Shown here piece after piece: positions 1 to 9,048 of a stretch of DNA of 64,000 nucleotides (positions are counted from its first letter, which is position 1; each line of letters starts with the position of its first letter). A program made the translations under genes and the position numbers. The notes under the pieces were generated by a model. The model was not told the origin of the DNA, ran no database searches, and worked only from the letters and a program-made list of their open reading frames with translations. Source of the DNA: Thermomicrobiales bacterium (GTDB taxonomy: Bacteria; Chloroflexota; Chloroflexia; Thermomicrobiales; UBA6265); assembly GCA_019637585.1 (NCBI GenBank), contig JAHBVL010000011.1, positions 15,260 to 79,259 on the forward strand, in the 5' to 3' direction.

Positions 1-1
1 G

Positions 2-139
2 GAGAACGTACTCGTCGGGCAAACCCTGTTTCTGCTCGACGACGATGCGTTCACTGCATTCAATGATTTACTGGACAATCCGCCCAGTCCATCTGAGAGT
101 CTCCGACAACTGATGCACACATCGCCTCCCTGGGAATGA
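2..139 (+). CDS. DUF1778 (TacA-type) antitoxin, C-terminal part
   Basis: The window opens inside this gene; 45 codons remain, ending in TGA at 137-139. The visible tail (LLDDDAFTAFNDLLDNPP, then a short acidic and proline-containing end) matches the C-terminal neutralising segment of DUF1778/TacA antitoxins, which wraps the partner GNAT toxin. The N-terminal ribbon-helix-helix DNA-binding part lies off the window. Its stop codon overlaps the start of the acetyltransferase (ATGA, 136-139), the usual antitoxin-then-toxin order with translational coupling. The promoter and autoregulatory operator are upstream and not visible. Assignment rests on this tail plus the neighbour. Confidence 0.8.
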   Translation, partial: ENVLVGQTLFLLDDDAFTAFNDLLDNPPSPSESLRQLMHTSPPWE

Positions 140-648
140 GCCCGCACGATTTTTCGGGACCTGTCCCGATCAGTGCTGTTCATAGTGTTGAGCATTTCGA
201 TTCGGGCGAGCCATCACTCGATCATTGGCTCAAGCGCCAGGCTCTGAAAAACGAAGTGAGCGGCGCTTCACGCACGTATGTTGTTGCGAATGGAGCGGTC
301 GTCTGCGGCTACTACTGCCTGGCGGCGGGGGCAGTGGTGAGAGAAGAGTCGCCCAAACCACTCCAGCGAAATATGCCGGATCCCCTTCCCGTCATCGTGC
401 TTGGCCGCCTTGCCGTTGATCGCCACTATCAGGATCGCGGCGTCGGTTCGGCATTGCTCCGCGATGCGATCCAGAGAACGCTCCTCGCTGCTGATGTGGC
501 CGGCATCACGGCAATCCTGGTCCATGCCATATCAGCTGATGCGAAGCAGTGGTACTTGTCTCGTGGATTTCTGGAGTCGCCAATCCAGCCGATGACGCTC
601 TGTCTGCCGCTCGCGACGATCCGCCGAGCGCTGGCGGAGTCTCGCTGA
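136..648 (+). CDS. GNAT-family toxin (TacT-like)
   Basis: 170 residues, the usual size of TacT/AtaT-type toxins, which acetylate the amino acid on charged elongator or initiator tRNA and stop translation. The acetyl-CoA loop QDRGVGS is at residues 99-105, after the beta-4 strand VIVLGRLAVD. A tyrosine at 140 (AKQWYLSRGF) sits where the catalytic Tyr of TacT lies. The N-terminal SLDHWLKRQA (residues 27-36) is also typical of the subfamily. It overlaps the antitoxin stop by four bases. What I see is the fold and the pairing; the tRNA target is family knowledge. Confidence 0.88.
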   Translation: MSPHDFSGPVPISAVHSVEHFDSGEPSLDHWLKRQALKNEVSGASRTYVVANGAVVCGYYCLAAGAVVREESPKPLQRNMPDPLPVIVLGRLAVDRHYQDRGVGSALLRDAIQRTLLAADVAGITAILVHAISADAKQWYLSRGFLESPIQPMTLCLPLATIRRALAESR

Positions 649-674
649 TCAGGTCGTGTTCATTCGAGGCGAGG

Positions 675-1562
675 TTACCGCTTCGCGACCGGGTCGAATG
701 CGTCCCGCAGTCCGTCCCCGGCCAGGTTGAATCCGATCACAGTGAGCGCGATCGCCACACCGGGGAAGATGGCGATGTAGGGGGTTGTCAGGATGTACTT
801 CTGGGCATCGCTGAGCATCCGGCCCCATTCAGGCGTTGGCGGCTGGGCTCCCACGCCGAGGTAGCCGAGGGCCGACACGAGCAGAATGGCGTTGCCGACC
901 CCGATCGTCGCCTGGATGATCACCGGGGTGATGATGTTCGGCGCCACATGCCGGCGGATGATCGATGCGCTGGAAAGTCCGCTCACCCGTGCCGCAGTCA
1001 CATACTCCTGCCGTTTCACAGACAGCGCCGAACCGCGGGCCAGCCGTGCGTAGGCCGGAAGCCCGACCAATCCCGCCGCGATCATGGCCGACTGGAGACC
1101 TGGTCCGAGCCGGGCAGCGAGGGTGATGGCCAGAAGAATGGCGGGAATGGCCAGGAGCAGATCGATCAGCGCCATCAACCAGAGTCCCACGCGGCCCTCC
1201 AGATATCCCGCTACCAAACCAATGACCGCGCCGATTCCCAACGCTACGAAGACCGCGGTCAGCGCCGCCGCCAGCGAGATGCGGGCGCCGTGCACCGTGC
1301 GAGCGAAGATGTCCCGGCCGAGTTCGTCGGTGCCGAACCAATGATGGCGATTTGGCGACTGAAAACGGGCCGGGATGTCCTGCTGCCGCGGGTCGGCCAC
1401 GAGGAACGGCCCAATAACCGCCACGAGCAGCAGAACGCAGAGGACTGCTGTGCCGGCGACGGCGAGCCGGTTGCGGGTGTACTGACGAGCGAACCGGCGC
1501 AGCCGGTCGTCGCCTCGCGCCACGTTGCCCACTTGCCGATCCGATACGCTGGTTGCCATCAC
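675..1562 (-). CDS. Peptide/nickel-type ABC transporter permease, DppC-like
   Basis: 295 residues, the normal DppC/OppC length. An N-terminal cytoplasmic stretch and first membrane helix (GTAVLCVLLLVAVIGPFLV) are followed by the OppC motif HHWFGTDELGRDIF and a five-helix permease core. The EAA-like loop that docks the ATPase (AYARLARGSALSVKRQEYV) is present, and the tail ends GLRDAFDP. It is last in a minus-strand operon after binding protein, M24 peptidase and DppB, and its ATG overlaps the DppB stop by four bases. No DppD/DppF ATPase gene is in the window. Substrate unknown; peptides or opine-like compounds are plausible given the peptidase. Confidence 0.92.
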   Translation of the reverse strand: MMATSVSDRQVGNVARGDDRLRRFARQYTRNRLAVAGTAVLCVLLLVAVIGPFLVADPRQQDIPARFQSPNRHHWFGTDELGRDIFARTVHGARISLAAALTAVFVALGIGAVIGLVAGYLEGRVGLWLMALIDLLLAIPAILLAITLAARLGPGLQSAMIAAGLVGLPAYARLARGSALSVKRQEYVTAARVSGLSSASIIRRHVAPNIITPVIIQATIGVGNAILLVSALGYLGVGAQPPTPEWGRMLSDAQKYILTTPYIAIFPGVAIALTVIGFNLAGDGLRDAFDPVAKR

Positions 1563-2563
1563 GAATACCGAATCCGGGGATCGAGCCAGGCATAGATCAG
1601 GTCGACAGCGAGATTCAGCACGATGAAGACCATGGCCAGCAGGAGCACCACGCCCTGCACCACCTGATAGTCGCGGGCCAGGATGGCATCGGCCGCCAGT
1701 TTGCCGACTCCTGGCCAGGCGAAGACCGTTTCGGTGACCACTGCACCGCCCAGCAGTCCACCCAGTTCGAGACCGATGACGGTTGCCACGGGGATGAAGG
1801 CGTTGCGCAGGGCGTGACGGCGCACCACCGCTCGCTCACGGAGTCCCTTGGCGCGTGCAGTGCGGATGTAGTCGTTGTCCATGACCTCGATCATGGCGGC
1901 GCGAGTCATGCGGGCCGTGATGGCTGCCGGCCACCCGGCTAGCGTGAGCGCCGGCAGGATCAGGTGTTCCAGGGAATCCCGGAAAACCGTCCAGTTGCCG
2001 TGGATCAGGGAGTTGATCACGAGAAAGGGAGCTGAGGGATCGGCGCCCAGGCGGGGGTCGACGCGCCCGGAGATCGGCAGCCAGCGGAGCTCGACGCCGA
2101 AGATGATGATCAGGGTCATGCCCAGCCAGAATGTCGGGATGGAGACGCCAAGCAACGCGCCAAAGGTGCTGCTGTAATCGAAGATCGAATCCCGGCGCAC
2201 ACCGGCGATGATGCCCGCCACCAGGCCGATGGTGGTGCCGATCAGCATGGCGGCGAATGCCAGCTCGACCGTTGCCGGGAAGCGGGAAAGGATCTCATCG
2301 GTCACCGATGCGTTGTTGCGGTAGGAACGGCCAAGATCACCCCGCAGAGCGTCGGAGGCGAAGTCCAGGTATTGGACAGGGAGAGGCCGGTTGAGTCCCA
2401 TCTCCTGCCGCATCCGTTCGAGTGATTCCTCTTCGGCCTGGTTGCCGAGCAGCAACAGTGCCGGGTCACCGCCAGCCGTGTGCAGCATCAGAAAAACGAT
2501 GACCGAGACGCCGAAGAGAACCGGAATGGCCATCATCGCCCGGCGCAGGAGGTAGCGAGTCAT
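1559..2563 (-). CDS. Peptide/nickel-type ABC transporter permease, DppB-like
   Basis: 334 residues. Starts MTRYLLRRAMMAIPVLFGVS, the typical DppB opening with an immediate membrane helix, then the periplasmic segment with HTAGGDPALLLLGNQAEEES. The core ends LNLAVDLIYAWLDPRIRYS, the classic DppB terminus. The ATPase-docking loop DYIRTARAKGLRERAVVRRHALRNA is present. It forms the heteromeric channel with the downstream DppC-like protein (4-bp overlap) and follows the M24 peptidase gene by 12 bp, so the three are co-transcribed. Confidence 0.93.
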   Translation of the reverse strand: MTRYLLRRAMMAIPVLFGVSVIVFLMLHTAGGDPALLLLGNQAEEESLERMRQEMGLNRPLPVQYLDFASDALRGDLGRSYRNNASVTDEILSRFPATVELAFAAMLIGTTIGLVAGIIAGVRRDSIFDYSSTFGALLGVSIPTFWLGMTLIIIFGVELRWLPISGRVDPRLGADPSAPFLVINSLIHGNWTVFRDSLEHLILPALTLAGWPAAITARMTRAAMIEVMDNDYIRTARAKGLRERAVVRRHALRNAFIPVATVIGLELGGLLGGAVVTETVFAWPGVGKLAADAILARDYQVVQGVVLLLAMVFIVLNLAVDLIYAWLDPRIRYS

Positions 2564-2575
2564 CCGGAGACCGGC

Positions 2576-3814
2576 CTACCGGTTCAGCGCCAGCTGAAAT
2601 GGGTAGGTGTCGAGGAGCTCATGACCCGACTCGGTGACGAGCACCATCCGTTCCAGCTGGAATCCGCCAACGCCGTAGACGTAGAAGGGCATCTCTACGC
2701 TGAGCACCATGTTCGGCATGAGTGGCCGCTGCTCGTCTGCCGCGACAAAGGGCGCTTCCTCGAAGTGCTGGGTCAGCCCATCGCTGTGGCCATGGTGCCC
2801 CCGGCTGTACGACGTGAAACCGGCCGAATGCATCGCTCCGGAACCAATGGCGTGCAGATCGGCGAAGGTGCGGCCTGGTTGAACGGCAGCGGTGAGCTCC
2901 TCGAGCGCATGGTGGAGTGCGGTGTAGATCGTTTGCTGGTCCGGGGTCGGGTCGAGGGCGACTGTTCTGCCGATATCGCTGTGATAGCCGGCGATGTCCA
3001 CCTGCATGTCGAACTTCACCGTTTGACCGGGTGCGACCCGGCCGGGAGCGTCGAGACCGAGACCGATTGCCGCAACGCCTTCGGCTTCGCGAAAGCCGAC
3101 ATATCGCTCGTTGTCGTCGGCGGCCTGCCGGACGGCAGCGTGATAGACGTTGTTGACGGCCAGCTCCGATTGTCCGGGGGAGAGAGACTGAATCGCCCTG
3201 GACATCCCAAGCTCCGCCAGTTCGCAGGCCCGCCGCAGGTGTTCGATCTCATCCGGGTCCTTGATAGCGCGCAGGTCGTCGAAAATGGCCGATGCCTCGA
3301 CGAGCTCAACGCTCCGCAGCCGGGATTTCAGACGAGCGATCGCTCCACTGTCGACAAGATCGCGATCGAACCCAAGACGGCGAGCGCGAGGAGCGACGTG
3401 CCGGACGGCATCGGCGACCCGGTCGAAGACCTCGTCCAGGTCGAACTGGGCCGGGCGCGCAATCCGGTGGGTCCGAGCCGCGACGATCCGTTCGGCGATC
3501 GATCGGTCGGATCGATCGCGGATATCGATCGTTTCGAGCCAGCTGGTATAGGGAAAGAACGCCACATCGTTCGAAGGAGCGAGCGGATCGCGGCGGAATT
3601 CCCGTCCGGCTATCGCCCGGGCGCCGGTCGCACCGACGGCTGAGGCAAAGATGCCCGGCACACGCCAGTGGGTTGCGATGAAGTCACCTTCACCGGCCAG
3701 ATAGTGAGCATTCTCGGGAGTCAGCGCCAAAAGTGCGTCGAGCCCATGCCGTTCGAGCGCGTCCAGGACACGCTCACGCCGGTCTGCTCCGCTGTACCAG
3801 ATTTCTTCTGCCAT
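2576..3814 (-). CDS. M24-family metallopeptidase (Xaa-Pro aminopeptidase/creatinase-like)
   Basis: 412 residues with the two-domain M24B layout: an N-terminal creatinase-type domain (residues 1-170) and a C-terminal pita-bread domain. The dinuclear metal ligands are all recognisable in order: Asp in VKFDMQVD, Asp in GYHSDIGRT, His in GHHGHSDG, Glu in SVEMPFY and Glu in GFQLERMV. Enzymes of this group remove N-terminal residues before proline or cleave dimethylpropiothetin- or creatine-like substrates. Its place between the binding protein and the permeases suggests it processes what the transporter imports. No signal peptide, so cytoplasmic. Confidence 0.88.
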   Translation of the reverse strand: MAEEIWYSGADRRERVLDALERHGLDALLALTPENAHYLAGEGDFIATHWRVPGIFASAVGATGARAIAGREFRRDPLAPSNDVAFFPYTSWLETIDIRDRSDRSIAERIVAARTHRIARPAQFDLDEVFDRVADAVRHVAPRARRLGFDRDLVDSGAIARLKSRLRSVELVEASAIFDDLRAIKDPDEIEHLRRACELAELGMSRAIQSLSPGQSELAVNNVYHAAVRQAADDNERYVGFREAEGVAAIGLGLDAPGRVAPGQTVKFDMQVDIAGYHSDIGRTVALDPTPDQQTIYTALHHALEELTAAVQPGRTFADLHAIGSGAMHSAGFTSYSRGHHGHSDGLTQHFEEAPFVAADEQRPLMPNMVLSVEMPFYVYGVGGFQLERMVLVTESGHELLDTYPFQLALNR

Positions 3815-3875
3815 CCTGGCTCGTCCCCTCCAATTTCGCTTGCACTGATTCTATGCGGGCGGGCGATCTGAAGCT

Positions 3876-3909
3876 GACGGCTCCGGCGTCGCACAACGCC
3901 GGAGCCGTC
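3876..3909 (-). terminator. Strong hairpin between binding-protein and peptidase genes
   Basis: A perfect 14-bp inverted repeat (GACGGCTCCGGCGT, six-base loop, exact complement) lies 40 bases past the stop of the binding-protein gene on the minus strand. It lacks a T-run, so it is more likely an mRNA-stabilising or attenuating hairpin than a full terminator. That would give higher binding-protein than permease expression, as is common for ABC importers. The second importer in the window has a similar hairpin in the same position. Confidence 0.75.
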
Positions 3910-3947
3910 GCCTCACTGATGACCGGATCGCCCGGTATGCCTGACGA

Positions 3948-5594
3948 TCAGGCGATGTCGACCTCACGCAGAACGATGTTGCCGATGGGAGAGAGAACCA
4001 GTCCGGTCACACCCGCGGCGGTGCCGATGGCCCGGCTCGGATAGCCGAGGAACACACTCACCGAGTCGTCGAGCAGAATCTGCTGGACCTGTTTGTAGAT
4101 CTCCTCCCTGGCAGCGGGGTCCGCTTCGATCTGTCCCTGAGCGGCCAGCTCGTTGACTTGCTCGTTGTTCAGACCGAGGCGCAGCTCAGCGCGGGTTCCC
4201 GTGTAGAGACCGGAAATGACATTATCCGGGTCGCCATTGTCCCAGGTCCAGTCGTTCAGGAATGCGGGGACATCGCCGGCACCGAGCGCTCCGAAGAATT
4301 CGGCGTCCGGAAGGCTGACCAGATTCGCCGTGATGCCGATCTCCGCCAGGTCAGCCTGAATCAGCTGTCCGAGCAGTGGCCAGAAGACATTGGTCCGGTT
4401 GTAGAGATCGAACGAAATGTCGCTGACCCCCGCTTCGGTCAGCAGCGCGGCAGCCTTCTCGGGATCGTAGGGGTATTGCTCGGCCAGCGATTCGTCATAG
4501 CCCAGTAGCCCCGGAGCGATCGGACCGGCGCCGAATGTGTATTGACCGTAGAACGCGGCGTCCGCGATGTTCTGCTTGTTGATGGCATGCTGAACCGCTT
4601 GCCGAACCAGCAGGTTGTCGAACGGCGCCACGCTCTGGTTGAGGCCGAGGAACTGCACATTCCAGAAGACACCGGTGACCAGCTGCAGATTGGCGTCGGC
4701 CTCGACCCCTGCGGCGTCTTTCAGATCGATTTGATTGGCCACGTCAATACCGCCGGTCGTCAGCTCGGCGAGACGGACCGCGTCATCCGGAATCGTGCGG
4801 AAAACGACCCGATCGATCGGCGGACGGCCACCCCAGTACTCGTCGTTGGCGGACAGAACGAGCTCGACGTCCCGGGTCCAGGAATCGACCTTGTACGGAC
4901 CGGTGCCGGCGGCGTTGTCGCTGTACTCGGCGCCATAGGTCTCGAGCGCGGTTGGGCTGGCGATACCGGCGGCGAAAAGGGCGAGTTTGTCGAGCAGGAG
5001 GATGATCGGCCGCTTGAGGGTGAAGGTGACTTCGAGATCGCCGGTTGCGGCGATGCTCTCCACGTCGCCGAACACGACTTCGACGTAGGTGAAACCTTCC
5101 TGGTGCAGGGGATGCTCTGTATCGGTCTGCCGTAGGAAGTTGGTTTCGACCGCTGCCGCGTCGAATGGCGTGCCGTCGTGGAAGGTGACACCCGGGCGAA
5201 GCGAAAAGACATAGGTCAGGCCATCGTCCGACACCGTCCAGCTTTCGGCCAGCGCCGGTTCGATCTCGGGTCCGCCGTTTCGGTAGCGGGTCAGACCCTC
5301 GGAGATGTTCTCGTTGACCGGGATGATGCTGCCGTAACCGCTGCCACCCAGCAACGCCGGATCGAGGGTTACCGTTGCCTGCGGGATGGCGACAACGAGG
5401 GTTTTGTCACCATCCTGGAGCGAAAACGCCGGCGCTGCGCCGGTCAGATGACCGGTCTGCTGATAGAGCGCCGCGGCGGTGGCGGTGCCGATGCCCAGGC
5501 GAGTGAGATTGCCCACGAAGTCACGTCGCGAGAGTTCGTTGCCGTTGAGCGCATCGACGACAGCGCGGAGACCGGATTCATACGTTCGAGACAC
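3948..5594 (-). CDS. Peptide-type ABC transporter solute-binding protein (SBP_bac_5)
   Basis: 548 residues, the usual family-5 extracellular solute-binding length. The GTG start at 5594 is supported by AGGAGG six bases upstream. An N-terminal twin-arginine motif (SRRDFVGNLTRLGIG) points to Tat export, with the mature protein starting after about residue 50. Family hallmarks include the AESWTVSDDGLTYVFSLRPG segment, followed by FHDGTPFDAAAVETNF. It heads the operon binding protein - M24 peptidase - DppB - DppC. The ligand cannot be read from the sequence; family members bind oligopeptides, nickel chelates or sugars. Confidence 0.93.
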   Translation of the reverse strand: MSRTYESGLRAVVDALNGNELSRRDFVGNLTRLGIGTATAAALYQQTGHLTGAAPAFSLQDGDKTLVVAIPQATVTLDPALLGGSGYGSIIPVNENISEGLTRYRNGGPEIEPALAESWTVSDDGLTYVFSLRPGVTFHDGTPFDAAAVETNFLRQTDTEHPLHQEGFTYVEVVFGDVESIAATGDLEVTFTLKRPIILLLDKLALFAAGIASPTALETYGAEYSDNAAGTGPYKVDSWTRDVELVLSANDEYWGGRPPIDRVVFRTIPDDAVRLAELTTGGIDVANQIDLKDAAGVEADANLQLVTGVFWNVQFLGLNQSVAPFDNLLVRQAVQHAINKQNIADAAFYGQYTFGAGPIAPGLLGYDESLAEQYPYDPEKAAALLTEAGVSDISFDLYNRTNVFWPLLGQLIQADLAEIGITANLVSLPDAEFFGALGAGDVPAFLNDWTWDNGDPDNVISGLYTGTRAELRLGLNNEQVNELAAQGQIEADPAAREEIYKQVQQILLDDSVSVFLGYPSRAIGTAAGVTGLVLSPIGNIVLREVDIA

Positions 5595-6041
5595 GTCAAA
5601 CCTCCTGTATAGATGAAGAGAGACCGTTTATCGCGTGGATGTGGGGAGGGCAGGCAAATCGAACCGCGTGCCCTCGGTGCACAGCCGGTGGGGACTGTGC
5701 GGCGCCGGTTCAACAGGAAAGATGCTGATGCGACGAGCCGAGCAGATCGACATAGGATGCGTAATTCGGCAGGAATGCCCAGCTCGGGCACCGATCGTGC
5801 GCTGCGGTGTGGGAGATTTGGTTGGAGAGAGGCGCCACGCGTGTCCTGTGCTTTCACTGGACGGCTATCAATCGTCATCCAGGCGTTATTCTACAGTAAT
5901 GGATAAACAACTGCATTGAAGCATCAGAGCGGGTGCCCGATTCGACCTCACCGCCGGGGACCGACGGCACCGTTTCCCACGAAAAACAGAAACGGGGTCT
6001 GCGGCTACGGGGATTGATGGGACCTCCTCCAGTAGCCGGGG
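5595..6041 (-). promoter_or_regulatory. 447-bp intergenic region with candidate promoter for the importer operon
   Basis: No convincing gene. On the minus strand a TAGAAT hexamer (5888-5893) can serve as a -10 box, with no good -35, which would give a leader of about 290 bases. A second weak possibility is GATAAA (5627-5632) close to the binding-protein gene. A TGGATA half-site at 5900-5905 resembles one arm of the GntR palindromes at 14925 and 26535 but has no partner arm. Toward 5960-5985 there is a weak CCGTTTC/GAAACGG hairpin behind the GMC oxidoreductase gene. Confidence 0.3.
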
Positions 6042-7547
6042 CTATGCGTTCAGCAACCCGGCCACGATCTTTTCGGCCGCGGCCAGGGTGGGCAGGTTCG
6101 TGTTGGCCCAGGTGACCGAGGGGAAGATCGACGCATCGGCGATGTACAGGTCGCCAACGCCATAGACCGCGCCGGTCGGGTCGACTACGGCCAGGGAGTC
6201 GGAGGAGGGTCCCATTTTGCAGGTGCTGCTGGGGTGATAGTCGTGCGCGCTGCTGATCGGGATCTGGGCGCGAATCTGATCGTTCGAGAGACATTCCACG
6301 AATGGACCCATCTCTTTTCCAATGAGAGACGCCAGCGGCTCGGTGGCGCCGAGCTCTCGCGCCAGAAGCAAACCATCGAGCAGCGCATCGAGATCGTAGT
6401 TCTCCGGATCGGTCAGGTAGCAATGTTCGATATGCGGTTGCGCTTCTGGATCGTCGCTGGCGATCCGGACGCGTCCCGTTGATTTTGGCGCCATCACGCC
6501 TGTGGCGATCAGGACGCTCCAGTCTCCCGGTCCGTTGCGATGGGCGATGGGATAAAGGTGCATGTCGAAGGGCCCTTCGCACCGTTTCGAGCTGAAGAGC
6601 CCAATCGTTCCCTCCTCGCGGGGGAGTCCGCCCTGGTCGACGAAGTCGTCGAGCATCTTTGTCAGTTCCGGAGTACCGGAGTAGTCGACAGACAACGCCG
6701 GGTGATCCTGCAGATTCCGTCCAACACCGGGCAGATCGATCTGGACGTAGATGCCGTGCGCTTCAATGTCCGCGGGATCGCCAATCCCGGATCGCTGGAG
6801 CAACAGGGGTGTTCCGTATGCTCCTCCTGCCAGCACCACTCTGCTTCCCCGCACGGCGTGCGAACCGTCCGGACCGCGTGCCGCGACGCCGATCACATGA
6901 TCGCCATCGAGCAACACGCGTTCCACAAGGGTGTCCGGCATCAATTCGAAATTCGGCAGATCGCGGACCGGATCGACATAGGCGAAGGATGCGTTCCAGC
7001 GCAACCGATCAGAGATGTTGACAGGTCCCGGCCCCAACCCATGATCCTCATCCAACGAGCTGAAATCGGCAATTGGTGGCAACCCAATAGCCGGCGCCGC
7101 TTCGAGCACAAGCTGGTGGAATGGGGTCAGGTCGGACGAATCGGGCACGAAGACGCGAAATCGCTCGTTGGCCATCCGCAGATAGGGAAGCAGTCCTGCG
7201 GCTCCCCAACCGGGATTTCCCGCTGCCTCCCAGGCGTCGTAGTCACTACGATGTCCCCATACCACCGCGCAACCGTTGTGCGACGAACAGCCACCCATGA
7301 CTCTGGCCCGCTGCATGGCGATGCCGGTTCGACCGTGGACGCCGCTGTTCGCATAGCCCCAGGAGTAGTGGTCCACAGGCATGATGGTGGGGTCGAGCAG
7401 CGCTCTGGGCCACCGGCCGGAGGTGTGCGGCCCGAAATCCGGTCCTGCCTCGATGAGCACAACGCGCTCGCCGGCTTCGGCCAGCCGTCCGGCCACTGCG
7501 CACCCTGCGGTTCCTCCGCCTACGACGATCGTCGGTTCCTGGGACAT
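6042..7547 (-). CDS. GMC-family FAD-dependent oxidoreductase
   Basis: 501 residues from the ATG at 7547, chosen because GAGGGAG lies at the right distance; an in-frame ATG six codons earlier has no such site. The FAD-binding dinucleotide motif VVGGGTAGCAVAGRLAEAG is at the N-terminus. GMC signatures are MGGCSSHNGCAVVW and GAYGTPLLLQRSGIGDP. The C-terminal catalytic His and Asn positions appear as YHPSSTCKMG and WANTNLPTLAA. The family oxidises alcohols (choline, glucose, long-chain or aryl alcohols); the substrate is not evident. No membrane or signal segment. It is separated from the importer operon by 447 bp and may be independent. Confidence 0.9.
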   Translation of the reverse strand: MSQEPTIVVGGGTAGCAVAGRLAEAGERVVLIEAGPDFGPHTSGRWPRALLDPTIMPVDHYSWGYANSGVHGRTGIAMQRARVMGGCSSHNGCAVVWGHRSDYDAWEAAGNPGWGAAGLLPYLRMANERFRVFVPDSSDLTPFHQLVLEAAPAIGLPPIADFSSLDEDHGLGPGPVNISDRLRWNASFAYVDPVRDLPNFELMPDTLVERVLLDGDHVIGVAARGPDGSHAVRGSRVVLAGGAYGTPLLLQRSGIGDPADIEAHGIYVQIDLPGVGRNLQDHPALSVDYSGTPELTKMLDDFVDQGGLPREEGTIGLFSSKRCEGPFDMHLYPIAHRNGPGDWSVLIATGVMAPKSTGRVRIASDDPEAQPHIEHCYLTDPENYDLDALLDGLLLARELGATEPLASLIGKEMGPFVECLSNDQIRAQIPISSAHDYHPSSTCKMGPSSDSLAVVDPTGAVYGVGDLYIADASIFPSVTWANTNLPTLAAAEKIVAGLLNA

Positions 7548-7671
7548 GATCTTCTCCCTCGGCATCAGGTTGCGATTCTGGTGTATTCGGCATTATCCGC
7601 ATTTGCCACAGCGCGCGCCCTCAGGTATTCATGATGGAGTGATGAAGAGGATCGTCCGAAAGGGAAACGTC

Positions 7672-8199
7672 GTGTCAACGCGATTGCTCTTTGTGCGAGC
7701 GGTGAATGTCGGGGGCTGCAAGCTGCCGATGCAGGAATTTCGCGAACTGCTGAACGAGCTGGGCGCCGGGCGGGTGCAGACCTATATCGCTTCGGGCAAT
7801 GCCGTTGTCGATATCGATGGCGATGCAGACGCTTTCGACCGGGCGGTCGAGAGGGAGATGGAGCAACGCTTTGGCTGGTTTCGCGAAGTGATGTCGCGGA
7901 CGCCCGACGAAGTCCGGCAAGCGCTCGATGCCTACCCGTTCGACGTCGTCGAACCCAAGTACTCGTATGTGGTTTTCCTTGCTGAAGCGCCCGCGGAGGA
8001 AAACATCCGCATCGCCCGCGAAATCGACACCGGCGACGATCAGTGGTCGGTTCTCGGCAGAGAAATTCACCTGCAATATGCCGGCGGCGCCGGCAAGGCC
8101 AATCCAGGCATCGACAAATCCCTCCGCCGCCTCCGAGTCCCCGGCACCGCCCGCAATCTCAATACGGTGCGGAAGATGCTCGAGATGGCGGGGGAGTAG
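7672..8199 (+). CDS. DUF1697 family protein
   Basis: 175 residues from GTG 7672, which has AAAGGG seven bases upstream and places the conserved opening LLFVRAVNVGGCKLPMQEF at the very N-terminus, as in other DUF1697 proteins. An upstream in-frame ATG (7642) would add ten residues. Further conserved features are YIASGNAVVD, the central FREVMSRTPDEV segment and the C-terminal NLNTVRKMLEMA. Cytoplasmic, function unknown. Transcribed divergently from the GMC oxidoreductase gene, with about 120 bp between the starts. Confidence 0.88.
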   Translation: MSTRLLFVRAVNVGGCKLPMQEFRELLNELGAGRVQTYIASGNAVVDIDGDADAFDRAVEREMEQRFGWFREVMSRTPDEVRQALDAYPFDVVEPKYSYVVFLAEAPAEENIRIAREIDTGDDQWSVLGREIHLQYAGGAGKANPGIDKSLRRLRVPGTARNLNTVRKMLEMAGE

Positions 8200-8202
8200 T
8201 TC

Positions 8203-8247
8203 GTCGGCAGTCGGCAGTCGGCAGTCGGCAGTCAGCAGGCAGTCGGC
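8203..8247. repeat. GGCAGTC heptamer array
   Basis: About five imperfect tandem copies of the 7-bp word GGCAGTC directly after the DUF1697 stop codon, ending in the variants GTCAGCA and GGCAGTC. The same word reappears at 12604 and 31240. Just downstream, GAGGCCCC is repeated (8291-8310). No coding or hairpin function is evident. Confidence 0.85.
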
Positions 8248-8404
8248 GATAGGCACCCCATGTTCTCTGGTGATGCGATGGTGCCGCGCCCCGAGGCCCC
8301 GAGGCCCCGAAAGCTTCCTGTCAGGGTGAATTGCTGGAGTGGCATGGCTTGCCGATTCTTCGACTTGTCTGGCCCTTGTCCCCGCCTCATACTACGTACG
8401 AAGG

Positions 8405-8860
8405 ATGTTCGCTGGTGAGGAGCGGTGCAGAGTGGTTCAACGTGGGTTTTACGGCGGCATAGTCAGTGAAGAACGCAAGGCGACGCATGCACCCGGTGCG
8501 CCAGGGGCTTCTGTCTCGCCGCAACGGCCTGGCCAGACGCCCGATCACACCGATCTCCGTGGGCAGGTGGTCGACGCGTCGCCCTTTCAGGCGGGGCCAG
8601 CTCGCCGGCCGCTGACCCAGTACGGCACAGCGCAGGAGATCAGCAATCTTCTCCCGGCGCCCGACGAAGCCGCGCAACCCGCCGATTTCGAGCAGTCTCC
8701 GGCCTCGTTCCAGGAGCAGCGAAAAGCGCTTCCCTGGCAGAATCCCCCGGTTCGCCCAACGTCAGCGTTCGCATTCGATCAGGGGATCTCGCCGACGCCA
8801 CCCGCTCTGCCGGCTAACGAAGCCGCCGCACTGGCTGAATCCTCCGCTGTCGAGGGGTAA
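8405..8860 (+). CDS. Hypothetical Pro/Ala/Gln-rich protein, probably disordered
   Basis: An open frame of 151 codons from ATG 8405 (the frame is open back to 8339, and no start has a clear ribosome site). Composition is dominated by Ala, Pro, Gln, Ser and Glu with few hydrophobic residues, no membrane helix and no signal peptide, suggesting an intrinsically disordered polypeptide. I do not recognise a family. It lies between DUF1697 and the dehydrogenase operon on the same strand. Codon use looks like the neighbours, which favours a real gene, but a non-coding region cannot be excluded. Confidence 0.4.
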   Translation: MFAGEERCRVVQRGFYGGIVSEERKATHAPGAPGASVSPQRPGQTPDHTDLRGQVVDASPFQAGPARRPLTQYGTAQEISNLLPAPDEAAQPADFEQSPASFQEQRKALPWQNPPVRPTSAFAFDQGISPTPPALPANEAAALAESSAVEG

Positions 8861-8910
8861 TTCCCCGCGTCTCCGCCCCCAAAACGGTGGTTTACGGAAA
8901 TCTGCTGGCT

Positions 8911-8933
8911 GGTTCGGTACAATTGATCGAACC
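8911..8933 (+). promoter_or_regulatory. Candidate promoter/operator of the 2-oxoacid dehydrogenase operon
   Basis: An inverted repeat GGTTCG-N11-CGAACC encloses TACAAT (8918-8923), a good -10 hexamer, about 125 bases before the E1-alpha start. No clear -35 is found. A repressor binding the repeat would cover the -10 box. E1-alpha itself is preceded by GGAG six bases before ATG 9049. Confidence 0.45.
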
Positions 8934-9048
8934 GGTGAGGATGACCTCGCTCGTCCAGAATCAGGTGTGTGCAACGCGGCCTTTGCTCAGGCATACCAGT
9001 CGCGGGCATCCTGCTTTGCTGACAAGACTGGAATAGCCGGAGACCAGA

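Noticed and set aside
5900-5905. Third GntR-type site near the first importer operon
   Set aside because: Only one TGGATA arm is present; the partner arm TATCCA is missing.
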